64,000 nt of DNA, from NCBI GenBank assembly GCA_032068765.1, contig DAMBHY010000001.1, positions 211,284 through 275,283 of the forward strand, written 5' to 3'. Numbering within the stretch: position 1 is the stretch's first letter; every line of letters begins with the position of its first letter. This stretch comes from DAMBHY01 sp032068765. GTDB lineage: Bacteria; Bacteroidota; Bacteroidia; Bacteroidales; Dysgonomonadaceae. The translations under genes and the position numbers were made by a program. The notes below the pieces were generated by a model. The model saw only the letters and a program-made list of their open reading frames with translations. It was not told the DNA's origin and did no database searches. Shown here one piece after another: positions 25,606 through 34,760 of this stretch.

Positions 25606-27207
25606 ATGAAAACTATTTATATCAAAATAACTAACGCAGCTTTATTAGTATTTGCAATACTGATAACTGCTTGTAATAGTCTGGATTTGAATCCAATTGA
25701 TTCTTATGGAAATAAAAATTATTGGAAAACTGTTCCACAAGTACAAGCCTATTTAAACGGTATACATAATGATTTAAGAGGGACAAATTTCAATCGTGTT
25801 TTTCTTATGGGAGAAGCACGAGGCGGATTGCAGGTTACAGGAACAAGTTCACAAGGTGTTTCAACCTATAATGATGTAATTAAAAGTAATACATTGAGCG
25901 GAGACAATCCTGGACTAACTCGTTGGGGAGGCGGAGAAAGTCTTTATGGCAACATCTTCGACTGCAATCTTTTAATTCAAAACGTAGAAAATACCGATAT
26001 TCAAAAAAATAATAAAGTTGAAGTTGATTACATTCTTGCCCAAACTTATGGAATTAGAGCATTATATTATTTTACACTCTACCGTGCTTATGGTGGTGTA
26101 CCTTTAATAGACAAGGTAAAAATTTTAGATGGTCAAGTAAAAGCTGACGAACTATATACAGGACGTTCTACTCCAAAAGAAGTGATGGATTTTATTAAAT
26201 CTGACTTAAATAAATCATTGGAATATTTTACCTCATCAGGAAAAGATTGGACAAACAATGTAATGTGGTCAAAAGCGGCAACTCAAATGCTTGCAGCAGA
26301 GGTTTATCTTTGGTCAGCAAAAGTTTCTTTGGGCAATCAAACACCTAATCCAAGTGACTTAGGTAAAGCTGAAGGATACTTAAACGATGTGAAAAACAAC
26401 AGTCGCTTTGCATTAGAGAAAGATTTTCCAAACATGTTTAGTGCTTCAAATGAAAATAATAAAGAATTTATTTTCGCTATCAATTTTGCAGATGGTGAAT
26501 CAACAAGTAGCGTTAGCCAATTCTTGTATGCTGATGCCAGCATAAGTCAGTTTCGTGATAAAAACAAGGTAGTTTTGAGTGATCCTCTAAATTTAAAAAG
26601 TACTGCAATTCAGAGATATGAATATACCCTTGAATTTTGGAAAAGCTTTGATGATAGAGATACACGAAAAGCTGCCACTTTCTATGAATATTATGATGCA
26701 ACAGGACAAGTGAAGGGAACTGTTATGAAAAAATTCTTAGGTTCCATAAACGCAACAGGCGCACGTGTGTATGATTGCAATGAACCTATCTATAGATATG
26801 CAGATGTATTGCTTATGTTAGCTGAGGTGGAGAATATGAAGGGAGGGAATCCAGCTCAATATATAAACGAAGTTCGTAAAAGAGCATATGGTAAAAATTG
26901 GAAAGCTACAGATGAATACATTAATTCTGATTTCAAAACCAATGAATATGCTATTCTTAAAGAAAGAGATAAAGAATTTGTATATGAAGGCAAAAGATGG
27001 TATGATGTTATTAGATTAAAAGATGGAATAAACGGTCAACCACTTGCATTTGATACAGCATCTGCTTATGCCACCACTTCAGTACTTTCACCTAACGAAA
27101 AATACAAGCTGTTATGGCCAGTTGACAAAGGAACACTTGGAGCAGATCCATTATTAAAACAAACTCCTGGATATAAGGTAGGAGACCAAGTTGAAGAAGT
27201 TTGGTAG
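25606..27207 (+). CDS. nanU: SusD-like surface lipoprotein for sialic acid (NanU)
   Basis: The 533-residue lipoprotein has the lipobox 'LITAC' with the cysteine near residue 23 and the N-terminal 'DLNPIDSYGNKNYWKT' seen in SusD/RagB proteins. It has tetratricopeptide-like helices in the middle ('YILAQTYGIRALYYFTLYRAYGGVPL') and the C-terminal 'ILKERDKEFVYEGKRWYDVI' block. It sits on the cell surface as the lid of NanO. The gene is directly downstream of nanO, and a stable stem-loop follows its stop codon. Ligand specificity is inferred from context. Confidence 0.9.
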   Translation: MKTIYIKITNAALLVFAILITACNSLDLNPIDSYGNKNYWKTVPQVQAYLNGIHNDLRGTNFNRVFLMGEARGGLQVTGTSSQGVSTYNDVIKSNTLSGDNPGLTRWGGGESLYGNIFDCNLLIQNVENTDIQKNNKVEVDYILAQTYGIRALYYFTLYRAYGGVPLIDKVKILDGQVKADELYTGRSTPKEVMDFIKSDLNKSLEYFTSSGKDWTNNVMWSKAATQMLAAEVYLWSAKVSLGNQTPNPSDLGKAEGYLNDVKNNSRFALEKDFPNMFSASNENNKEFIFAINFADGESTSSVSQFLYADASISQFRDKNKVVLSDPLNLKSTAIQRYEYTLEFWKSFDDRDTRKAATFYEYYDATGQVKGTVMKKFLGSINATGARVYDCNEPIYRYADVLLMLAEVENMKGGNPAQYINEVRKRAYGKNWKATDEYINSDFKTNEYAILKERDKEFVYEGKRWYDVIRLKDGINGQPLAFDTASAYATTSVLSPNEKYKLLWPVDKGTLGADPLLKQTPGYKVGDQVEEVW

Positions 27208-27220
27208 AGAAACTGTTTTT

Positions 27221-27257
27221 ATAAATATTAGCAGGATCTTTTCCTGCTAATATTTAT
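27221..27257. terminator. stem-loop after nanU without a T run
   Basis: ATAAATATTAGCAGGA (27221-27236) pairs perfectly with 27242-27257 around a five-base loop. It begins 14 bases after the nanU stop. The downstream side lacks a T tract, so it may attenuate or protect the nanEOU mRNA rather than fully terminate it before the esterase genes. Confidence 0.5.
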
Positions 27258-27393
27258 AAACTGAAAAATGAAGCCTCGGTTTTTGTAATAGATTTTACAT
27301 TCTATATATTTTTATTCTCGATGTATAGAATAAGATATAATTACCGCAGGCTTTCATTTATTTTATTATTAGATATAAAAATTTATAGAAGCA

Positions 27394-28065
27394 ATGATTT
27401 CAAAAAAATCTTTACTATTATTTACTCTCATTTTACATGGGTTTACATTGTTGGGACAAAACAAATACAGCACATATTATTACCAACGTGCATCTTTGTT
27501 CGAAAAGCTTCCAATTTGCAAACAAGATATCGTGTTTGTGGGCAATAGCATAACTGATGGTGGAGAGTGGAGTGAACTTTTCAACAGCAAACATATAAAA
27601 AACAGAGGAATCAGCGGTGATATTTGCGATGGAGTTTACGACCGTTTAGACAATATTTTAAGTGGAAAACCTTCAAAAATATTCTTATTAATAGGAATTA
27701 ATGATATCGCAAGAGGGGGAAATTCTGATTCAATAGTGATAAAAACTGCAAAAATCCTCGATAAAATTGCTCTTGAATCTCCAAAAACAAAAATATATCT
27801 TCAAAGTATACTTCCGGTGAACGACTCTTTCGGATTGTTTAAAGGACACACGTCTCGATGGAGCGAGATAAAACCACTTAACGAAAAACTTAAATTATTG
27901 TCATTCGAGAAAGCAATTACTTTCATTGACTTATATTCATTTTTTGTTTTAGAAGGAACTGAAAAATTAAACCCTAAATATACCAATGACGGACTACACT
28001 TGTTAGGTGAAGGATATATAAGATGGTCAGAGATTTTGAAACCATACATAAATAGAAAAAAATGA
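27394..28065 (+). CDS. exported SGNH/GDSL hydrolase, probable sialate O-acetylesterase
   Basis: The 223-residue protein has a signal peptide ending 'TLLGQN' near residue 22 and an SGNH hydrolase fold. The four sequence blocks are visible: 'VFVGNSITDGGEW' with the nucleophile serine, 'KNRGISGD', 'LLIGINDIARGG', and 'TNDGLHLLGEGY' with the catalytic Asp and His. Its position between nanU and the hexosaminidase suggests it removes O-acetyl groups from sialic acid or host glycans in the periplasm or at the surface. It overlaps the following broken esterase gene by four bases (ATGA), so the two were translationally coupled. Confidence 0.8.
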   Translation: MISKKSLLLFTLILHGFTLLGQNKYSTYYYQRASLFEKLPICKQDIVFVGNSITDGGEWSELFNSKHIKNRGISGDICDGVYDRLDNILSGKPSKIFLLIGINDIARGGNSDSIVIKTAKILDKIALESPKTKIYLQSILPVNDSFGLFKGHTSRWSEIKPLNEKLKLLSFEKAITFIDLYSFFVLEGTEKLNPKYTNDGLHLLGEGYIRWSEILKPYINRKK

Positions 28066-29221
28066 AGTATAAACTCACATTATTATTTTTACTATTTTCG
28101 GCAACACTAATTTTGGCAAAACCCATAAAAGTAGCTTGCGTGGGAAATAGTATTACTTACGGCTATACTTTTGAACAGAGAGTTGGAATCAAAATCTCCA
28201 TCTCAACTGCAAAGAATGCTGGGCAACAAATATAATGTGGGTAATTTTGGAAAATCCGGGGCGACACTCCTCAATAAAGGACATCGTCCGTATATGCAAC
28301 AAGAGAATAATGCTTAATCCTTTAAAAACAGGAATTCCCTACACACTTTCTATATCATCATCTAATCTAAAACTAACTTATACTGATGTTGTTGCAGGCG
28401 AAGTATGGCTTTGTTCAGGTCAGTCGAATATGGAGTTTCAGTTATCAAGGAGTTACAAAGCTAAAAGTGATATACAATCAGCTAATAATTCCGACATTCG
28501 TCTATTTGATATGAAAGCACACTGGCTCACCACCTACGAACCCGGTTATCTGTTTGAAGCAAGCATCCGTCCGTTAGCACAATACTCCAAAGCAGGAGCT
28601 ATATGGTATCAAGGAGAGTCCAACGCTCATAATAAAGATGCACATGCAAAACTTTTTAAACTTCTCATTAATAGTTGGAGAGAAAACTGGAAAAATCCTG
28701 AACTTCCTTTCTACTACGTACAACTGTCGTCGCCCGACAGACCTTCTTGGACATGGTTTCGTGATAGTCAAAGACGACTTCAAAATGAAATTTCTTTTAC
28801 GGGTATGGCGGTCTCAAGTGATTTGGGAGATTCATTAGATGTTCATCCTAAACATAAAAAAAAAATTGGAGAACGATTAGCCAAATTGGCATTGAATAAA
28901 ACCTACCATTTCGATAATATTTTACCGTCAGGTCCTCTATTGAAGAACGTTCGCTTCGAGAAAAGCAAAGCATACATTTCATTTTCCTACGGAAAAATAT
29001 TGAAAACATCCGACGGAAAACCATTACGAACTCTCGAATTAGCAGAATATCCCGGACTTTTCTTTCACGCGAAAGCGGAAATTGTGAATGACGAAATAGT
29101 TGTCAGTTCCCCCGACGTAAAGAGTCCGAAATATGTTCGCTACGGCTGGCAACCGTTTAAGAGAGCCAATTTAGTCAATATCGCAGATTTGCCTGCTTCC
29201 ACATTTACAACTGAAGAATAG
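28062..29221 (+). pseudogene. decayed two-domain sialate O-acetylesterase (NanS-like)
   Basis: The frame starts at ATG 28062 with a signal peptide and 'PIKVACVGNSITYGYT', the start of an SGNH domain, but closes at a TAA at 28233-28235. The SGNH sequence then continues in another frame ('MLGNKYNVGNFGKSGATLLN') and is cut short. The second esterase (SASA/DUF303) domain resumes near 28340 with 'GEVWLCSGQSNMEFQL', and runs through 'AGAIWYQGESNAHN' and 'SLDVHPKHKKKIGERLA'. Between 'LFDMKAHW' and 'EPGYLFEASIRPL' roughly 90 residues normally present are missing. Full-length relatives have about 690 residues, so at least one frameshift and two internal deletions have inactivated it. The C-terminal piece (28235-29221) remains open. 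Confidence 0.8.
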
Positions 29222-29224
29222 ATT

Positions 29225-31174
29225 ATGATAAAGAAGAATTTTATTATATTTTTTTTGTTGATTGCGGCAAATTGTTTATCTCAAAATAAGGTAAATCTAA
29301 ATTTATTGCCATTGCCTCAACATGTTTCCATCAAATCAAACACTTTTCACAAAATCAACAATTGCGGAATAGATGAAAGCATTGTAAAAAAACGATTAAT
29401 AAAAAGTATTCCGGAAGCAATTGTAAATCAAGAAGAAGCATACAAACTAAATATCACACCCGATACCATCCTAATCCAAGCAACCTCAAATAAAGGTTTT
29501 TATTGGGCGAAACAAACATTAAAACAAATAATATCGTCTTCCGACGGAAAATCTATTCCCTGCTTGGAGATAATAGATTACCCTGCTTTTAGCGTTCGAG
29601 GTTTCATGCATGACGTGGGTAGAAGTTTTATTTCCGTAGAAGAATTGAAAAACGAAATCGAATTGCTTTCGCAATTTAAAATTAATGTATTTCATTGGCA
29701 TCTTACAGAAAATCAAGCTTGGAGACTACAAAGCAAAGTATTTCCACAATTAAATGACAGTGCAAACTTTACCCGTTTTAAAGGACAATATTATACCATA
29801 CAAGATGCTAAAGAAATTGCCGATTGGTGCAAGAAACATCAGATGATGTTAATCCCCGAGATAGATATGCCGGGACACAGCGCCGCTTTCGAACGGACAA
29901 TGCGTGTTGATATGCAGTCAGACAAAGGCCTTGAAATTCTTAAACAACTACTGCGAGAAATCTGCGTAGAAATTTTTCCTGATGTGGAATATATTCATAT
30001 TGGAACGGATGAAGTAGAGTTCACAAATCCTAACTTCGCTGCCCAAATGGTAGACTACATTAGAAGTCTTGGCAAGAAAGTTGTTTCATGGAGTCCGGGA
30101 TGGAAATATAAGCCGGGCGAAATTGATATGATTCAGATGTGGAGTTATCGAGGAAAACCAATAAATAACACACCCGCGATTGATTCAAGGTATCACTATA
30201 TTAACCACTACGATACTTTTGGAGACATTATAGCCTTATACAACAGCAAGATTTACAATCAACCTATTGAAAATAATGAAATAAAAGGGAGTATTGTAGG
30301 AATATGGAATGACAGAATTTTAGAAAATCAAACACAGATTTTATTACAAAACAATTTCTATCCTTCGATTTTGGCTCTTGCGGAAAGATCTTGGAAAGGT
30401 GGAGGTTCGGAATATTTTGACAAAAATGGAACAATCTTACCCACCAACTCGAACGATACACTTCTTCAAAGTTTTATAGATTTTGAGAATCGTTTGCTTT
30501 GGCACAAGAATCATACGTTGAAAAATGAACCTTTCACCTATATAAAACAAACCAATATAAAATGGAAGATTACTGACGCATTTCCAAACGGTGGTAATTT
30601 ATCAAAAAAATTTCCTCCGGACGAAAAAATTTCTGATAAATATTTATACGACAATAAATATTACGGAACCAAAGAGGCCATCGGAGCGGGAATTTATTTG
30701 CGTCACGTTTGGGGGAATCTTGTTCCTGCTTTTTATAAAAATCCAAAAGAAAACACTACTGCTTACGCCTATACTTGGGTATGGTCTCCATGCAAAGAGC
30801 AAGTTGGACTTTGGGCAAGCACACAAGATTATAGTCGTTCCGAATCGGATTTAGCACCAATGCAAGGAAAATGGGATTATCGTGAAAGTAAAATTTTTAT
30901 CAACGACAAAGAAGTAGCATCTCCGGTTTGGGAAAATACTCATAGAGAAAGAACGAACGAAATCACGTTGAAAAACGAGAATTTCAGTGCACGTGCGCCG
31001 ATGAAGGTTTTACTAAACAAGGGTTGGAACAAAGTTTTCCTGAAACTTCCGGTTGGAAAATTCAGCACTCCCGAGGTGCGTTTGCAGAAATGGATGTTTA
31101 CATTTATATTTGTCACACTTGACGGTAAAAATGAATTTCCCGGTTTAATTTATAGTCCTGATAAAACCTTATGA
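29225..31174 (+). CDS. GH20 beta-N-acetylhexosaminidase
   Basis: The 649-residue enzyme has a signal peptide ending near 'NCLSQN', an N-terminal GH20b domain (about residues 25-110) and the GH20 barrel from 'YPAFSVRGFMHDVGRSF'. The catalytic Asp-Glu pair is Asp262-Glu263 in 'HIGTDEVEF'. It should remove terminal GlcNAc or GalNAc in the periplasm or at the surface, which fits a locus that feeds on sialylated host glycans. It starts three bases after the decayed esterase and its last codons overlap the nanM start (ATGA), so it belongs to the same transcript. Confidence 0.92.
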   Translation: MIKKNFIIFFLLIAANCLSQNKVNLNLLPLPQHVSIKSNTFHKINNCGIDESIVKKRLIKSIPEAIVNQEEAYKLNITPDTILIQATSNKGFYWAKQTLKQIISSSDGKSIPCLEIIDYPAFSVRGFMHDVGRSFISVEELKNEIELLSQFKINVFHWHLTENQAWRLQSKVFPQLNDSANFTRFKGQYYTIQDAKEIADWCKKHQMMLIPEIDMPGHSAAFERTMRVDMQSDKGLEILKQLLREICVEIFPDVEYIHIGTDEVEFTNPNFAAQMVDYIRSLGKKVVSWSPGWKYKPGEIDMIQMWSYRGKPINNTPAIDSRYHYINHYDTFGDIIALYNSKIYNQPIENNEIKGSIVGIWNDRILENQTQILLQNNFYPSILALAERSWKGGGSEYFDKNGTILPTNSNDTLLQSFIDFENRLLWHKNHTLKNEPFTYIKQTNIKWKITDAFPNGGNLSKKFPPDEKISDKYLYDNKYYGTKEAIGAGIYLRHVWGNLVPAFYKNPKENTTAYAYTWVWSPCKEQVGLWASTQDYSRSESDLAPMQGKWDYRESKIFINDKEVASPVWENTHRERTNEITLKNENFSARAPMKVLLNKGWNKVFLKLPVGKFSTPEVRLQKWMFTFIFVTLDGKNEFPGLIYSPDKTL

Positions 31175-32355
31175 AAAAAACGAATATTATCCTTTTGTTG
31201 GCGCTTTCTCTGATTGCAACAAACGCTTGTACAACAAATCAAAATAAATCATCAGATATGAAAATAACATTCACAGAATTGCCGCCAAACGGTTTGGAAG
31301 GAAATTTGACAAAAGGAGTTTCTGCTGCATTCGCGGCTTTGATAAACGACAAACTTATTTATGCAGGAGGTGCAAATTTCCCTGACAAACTCGGATTTGA
31401 AGGCGGTGCAAAAGTATATTACGATGAGATTATGCAGTTTGATGAGCGAGAAAACCGATGGAAACTTATCGGAAAACTCCCCCATCCTGCGGCTTATGGT
31501 GTTTCGGTTGTTTTTAACGATAAAGCATTGTGGTTGGGCGGAAATAACGATGCCCAAACTTTAACTTCATCTTATTTAATTTCATACTCCGACTCTTTGA
31601 AGATAGAATCTTTCGCTTCGCTGCCTGCAAAAATGGACAACTTTGCAGGATGCAGCATTCATAATTTAGTATTTGTTGGCGGGGGAAATCAAGATGGAAA
31701 ACCATCAAACGATTTTTATTATATCAAAGCTGAAAAAGACAAAAACTGGACAAAACTCCCAAGTTTCCCGGGATTTCCCCGCGTGCAACCGGTGATGGCA
31801 GCTCTTAAATCAAAAGACGACACGGAAGTGTATGTGTTGGGCGGTTTTTATGGCGGCGATTCAATTAATCCGCCAAGCGTGGCAACCGACGTTTTAAAAT
31901 ATTCATTCTCTAAGAAAGAATGGACTGTGGTAGGAACACAAAAAGACAATGAAACCAATCTTCCCTTCTCATTGGTTGGGGCTACCGCTATGCCTGTTGA
32001 CAACAAATTCATTCTCTGCCTCGGAGGAGTGAATTATGACATATTTCTCAATGCCGTTTCTTCACAATACGACATTGCGAATGATAAATCAATAACAGAT
32101 GAAGAGAGAAGCAAAAGGAACTTTGAATTCTCAAAAGAATATATGCTGCAACCTTTAGAATATTATAAATTCAACTCTGCATGCAGAATTTTTGATACTG
32201 CTACGGGCACTTGGAAGACTATAAAAGAATCGCCAAATGCCGCAAGAGCGGGTGCCACTTTAGTTTATAAAGACAAAACTTTTTATAATGTACAAGGAGA
32301 ATTAAAGCCGGGCGTACGCTCAAATAAAACATGGAAAGGTGTAGTTATAAATTAA
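31171..32355 (+). CDS. nanM: N-acetylneuraminate mutarotase (Kelch propeller lipoprotein)
   Basis: This 394-residue protein speeds conversion of alpha- to beta-N-acetylneuraminate after release outside the cytoplasm. The N-terminus is a lipoprotein signal ending 'ATNAC' near residue 20. Kelch-type blades follow: 'KLIYAGGANFPD', 'ALWLGGNNDAQT', 'LVFVGGGNQDGKPSND', 'VYVLGGFYGGDS' and 'FILCLGGVNYD'. The cyclically permuted arrangement and the 'EYMLQPLEYYKFNSACRIFD' region match the YjhT/NanM family. It overlaps the hexosaminidase stop and precedes nanT by 9 bases. Confidence 0.9.
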   Translation: MKKTNIILLLALSLIATNACTTNQNKSSDMKITFTELPPNGLEGNLTKGVSAAFAALINDKLIYAGGANFPDKLGFEGGAKVYYDEIMQFDERENRWKLIGKLPHPAAYGVSVVFNDKALWLGGNNDAQTLTSSYLISYSDSLKIESFASLPAKMDNFAGCSIHNLVFVGGGNQDGKPSNDFYYIKAEKDKNWTKLPSFPGFPRVQPVMAALKSKDDTEVYVLGGFYGGDSINPPSVATDVLKYSFSKKEWTVVGTQKDNETNLPFSLVGATAMPVDNKFILCLGGVNYDIFLNAVSSQYDIANDKSITDEERSKRNFEFSKEYMLQPLEYYKFNSACRIFDTATGTWKTIKESPNAARAGATLVYKDKTFYNVQGELKPGVRSNKTWKGVVIN

Positions 32356-32364
32356 TATAATAAT

Positions 32365-33616
32365 ATGAACAACAAAAAATATTATCCCTGGATAGTTGTT
32401 GGATTGTTGTGGGTAGTAGCACTGCTTAACTACCTCGACAGACAAATGCTATCAACTATGCAGCATTCAATGCAGCTGGATATTCAAGAACTGGCTAAAG
32501 CAGAAAAGTTCGGAAACGTGATGGCTGTTTTTCTCTTAATCTATGGATTAATGAGTCCCGTTGCCGGCATTTTAGCAGACAGAGTTAACAGAAAATGGAT
32601 GATTGTAGGCAGCTTATTTGTTTGGTCAGCAGTCACACTGTTAATGGGATATGCCCAGACTTACAATCAAATCTATTTATTGCGTGCTTTAATGGGAGTA
32701 AGTGAAGCGCTCTACCTACCTACAGGTTTGGCTATGATTTCAGACTTTCATACTTCCAAAACACGGTCATTGGCTATCGGTATACATATGTCAGGTCTCT
32801 ATATGGGCCAGGCCCTGGGAGGCTTCGGTGCAACAATAGCAAATAACTTTACCTGGCAAATAGTTTTTCATTTATTTGGAATTATCGGTATCGTTTATTC
32901 TATTATACTAATTATATTTTTGCACGATAAAGAAGGACATGCCGGAACAAAAACTGCAAAATTTGAAGCGCAAATGGGAGTCACTTATAAAGAACCATTC
33001 TATAAATCTTTGTTTGTAATTCTCTCTACTTTTTCTTTTTGGATAATGTTGATTTATTTTGTAGCACCAAGTTTTCCAGGATGGGCTACAAAAAACTGGC
33101 TGCCTACACTTTTCTCTGATAACCTAGAATTAGAGATGTCAAAAGCGGGACCAATGGCAACAATTTCGATTGCTGTCGCCTCATTTATAGGAGTTATGAT
33201 TGGGGGCCCTTTATCTGATAGATGGGTTCAAAAAAATATCAGAGGTAGAGTGTTTACAAGTGCGATCGGTTTAGGACTTACTATTCCGTCTTTAATATTA
33301 ATGGGAACAGGAAATAGTTCATTAGAAATGATTTTTGCAGCTATGCTTTTTGGAATAGGATTTGGAATGTTTGACACAAACAATATGCCGATACTTTGCC
33401 AAATTATCCCCCCCAAAATATAGAGCAACCGCTTATGGTATCATGAATATGGGTGGAGTTTTTGCAGGGACTGCGGTAACACAAATGCTCGGCAATTCAA
33501 TGGATTCAGGTAATTTGGGAAATGATTTCAGCAAACTTACTATCATAGTAGCTATTGCTGTAATACTTATGATTGCATTTTTAAAACCAAAAAAAGAATT
33601 AACAGATATAGAGTAA
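32365..33616 (+). pseudogene. nanT: MFS sialic-acid transporter NanT, frameshifted at a C7 run
   Basis: The first frame (32365-33423) gives 352 residues of a major facilitator protein with 'LLNYLDRQMLSTMQHSMQLD' and the loop motif 'GILADRVNRKWMIV', about ten membrane helices. It stops after 'QIIPPKI'. The remaining family sequence continues in another frame, 'PPKYRATAYGIMNMGGVFAG', to the stop at 33616. The break lies at seven C residues (33408-33414); six would restore one 417-residue reading frame. The protein would carry N-acetylneuraminate across the inner membrane. A slippery run suggests phase variation or a sequencing error as much as true decay. Confidence 0.85.
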
Positions 33617-33634
33617 TCAACTATTATATATATT

Positions 33635-34555
33635 ATGAATTTTGAAAAAATAAAAGGTTTATTAGTAGCTCCTTTCACTCCATTTAATGATAAAGGAGAC
33701 GTTAATTATTCAATTATACCTCAATATGCAGAACTTCTAAAAAGAAATGGTCTAATTGGGGTTTTTATTAATGGTTCTTCGGGCGAAGGCTATATGCTCA
33801 CCGTAGAAGAAAGAATCAAATTGGCTGAAAAATGGGTAGAATCCGTTCCTTCCAATTTTAAAATCATCGTACATGTTGGTGCAACATGCATACAGGATAG
33901 TATAAAACTTGCACAACACGCTCAAAAAATAGGTGCTATGGCAGTAGGTGCTATGGCATCCCCATTTCCCAAAGTAAGTCGTGTAAATGAGTTGGTAAAT
34001 TATTGTGAAGAAATTGCAGCAGCATCTCCAGATCTTCCATTTTATTTTTATCATATTCCTGCACTTAACGGAGTATTCTTGCCCATGTTACCTTTTTTGA
34101 AAATGGTAGATGAAAGAATTCCAAATTTTGCCGGAATAAAGTATACTTACGAAAGTTTATATGAGTACAACCAATGTATGCTGTATAAAAACGGAAAGTA
34201 CGACATGCTCCATGGTCAAGATGAAACAATCTTAAATGCATTGATTATGGGTGGAGCACAGGGTGGAATCAGTGGGACAGGTAATTACATAGGAAAAACC
34301 CTTGTATCTGTGATTGAAGAATATAATAAAGGGAATATTGAAGAAGCCCGAAAAAATCAAAACTTCGCGCAGGATGTGATTAAAGTAATTGCCAAATATC
34401 GCGGTAATATCGTAGCAGGTAAAAGAATTATGAAGCTGATAGGTATGGATTTAGGATTAAATCGTACCCCTTTCCAGAATATTAGTAATGAAGAAGAGGC
34501 AATAATAAAAGCTGAATTAGAAAAGATAAACTTCTTCGAACACTGTAACAAATAG
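33635..34555 (+). CDS. nanL: N-acetylneuraminate lyase
   Basis: The 306-residue aldolase cleaves N-acetylneuraminate to pyruvate and ManNAc in the cytoplasm. It is a DHDPS/NAL-family barrel with 'NGSSGEGYML' (residues 46-55) for carboxylate binding, the catalytic tyrosine in 'FYFYHIPALNG' near residue 139 and the Schiff-base lysine Lys169 in 'NFAGIKYTYES'. Gly-Ser-Ser-Gly-Glu, rather than the Gly-Thr-Thr-Gly-Glu of DHDPS, supports the NAL assignment, as does the locus. It is the last gene of the operon and is followed by a strong terminator. Bacteroides literature also calls this gene nanA. Confidence 0.93.
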   Translation: MNFEKIKGLLVAPFTPFNDKGDVNYSIIPQYAELLKRNGLIGVFINGSSGEGYMLTVEERIKLAEKWVESVPSNFKIIVHVGATCIQDSIKLAQHAQKIGAMAVGAMASPFPKVSRVNELVNYCEEIAAASPDLPFYFYHIPALNGVFLPMLPFLKMVDERIPNFAGIKYTYESLYEYNQCMLYKNGKYDMLHGQDETILNALIMGGAQGGISGTGNYIGKTLVSVIEEYNKGNIEEARKNQNFAQDVIKVIAKYRGNIVAGKRIMKLIGMDLGLNRTPFQNISNEEEAIIKAELEKINFFEHCNK

Positions 34556-34570
34556 TATTATCTAATACCT

Positions 34571-34613
34571 AAAAAAACCCTCTGACTATAGTTTTCTTTG
34601 TCAGAGGGTTTTT
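34571..34613 (+). terminator. terminator of the nan operon
   Basis: AAACCCTCTGA pairs with TCAGAGGGTTT around a loop of about 16 bases and runs into T residues. It lies 15 bases after the nanL stop. Confidence 0.85.
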
Positions 34614-34760
34614 ATTTAAACAATACTAGCAGAGATTCAATAATTTTCTTACAAGTGTAGGAGGTGTTCCTATACTACATCTTAAATCTAACGTTATAAA
34701 AAACAGAGCCCAAATAATAACTTGATTTATGCAATAGCTATGTTTTATACGTATCACACC

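Noticed and set aside
28235..29221. An intact short sialate O-acetylesterase
   Set aside because: Its first 30 or so residues do not match the family, there is no signal peptide, and about 90 internal residues are missing.
32365..33423. A complete 352-residue transporter
   Set aside because: The family's last two helices follow directly in the next frame, so the short frame is a frameshift product and not the natural end.
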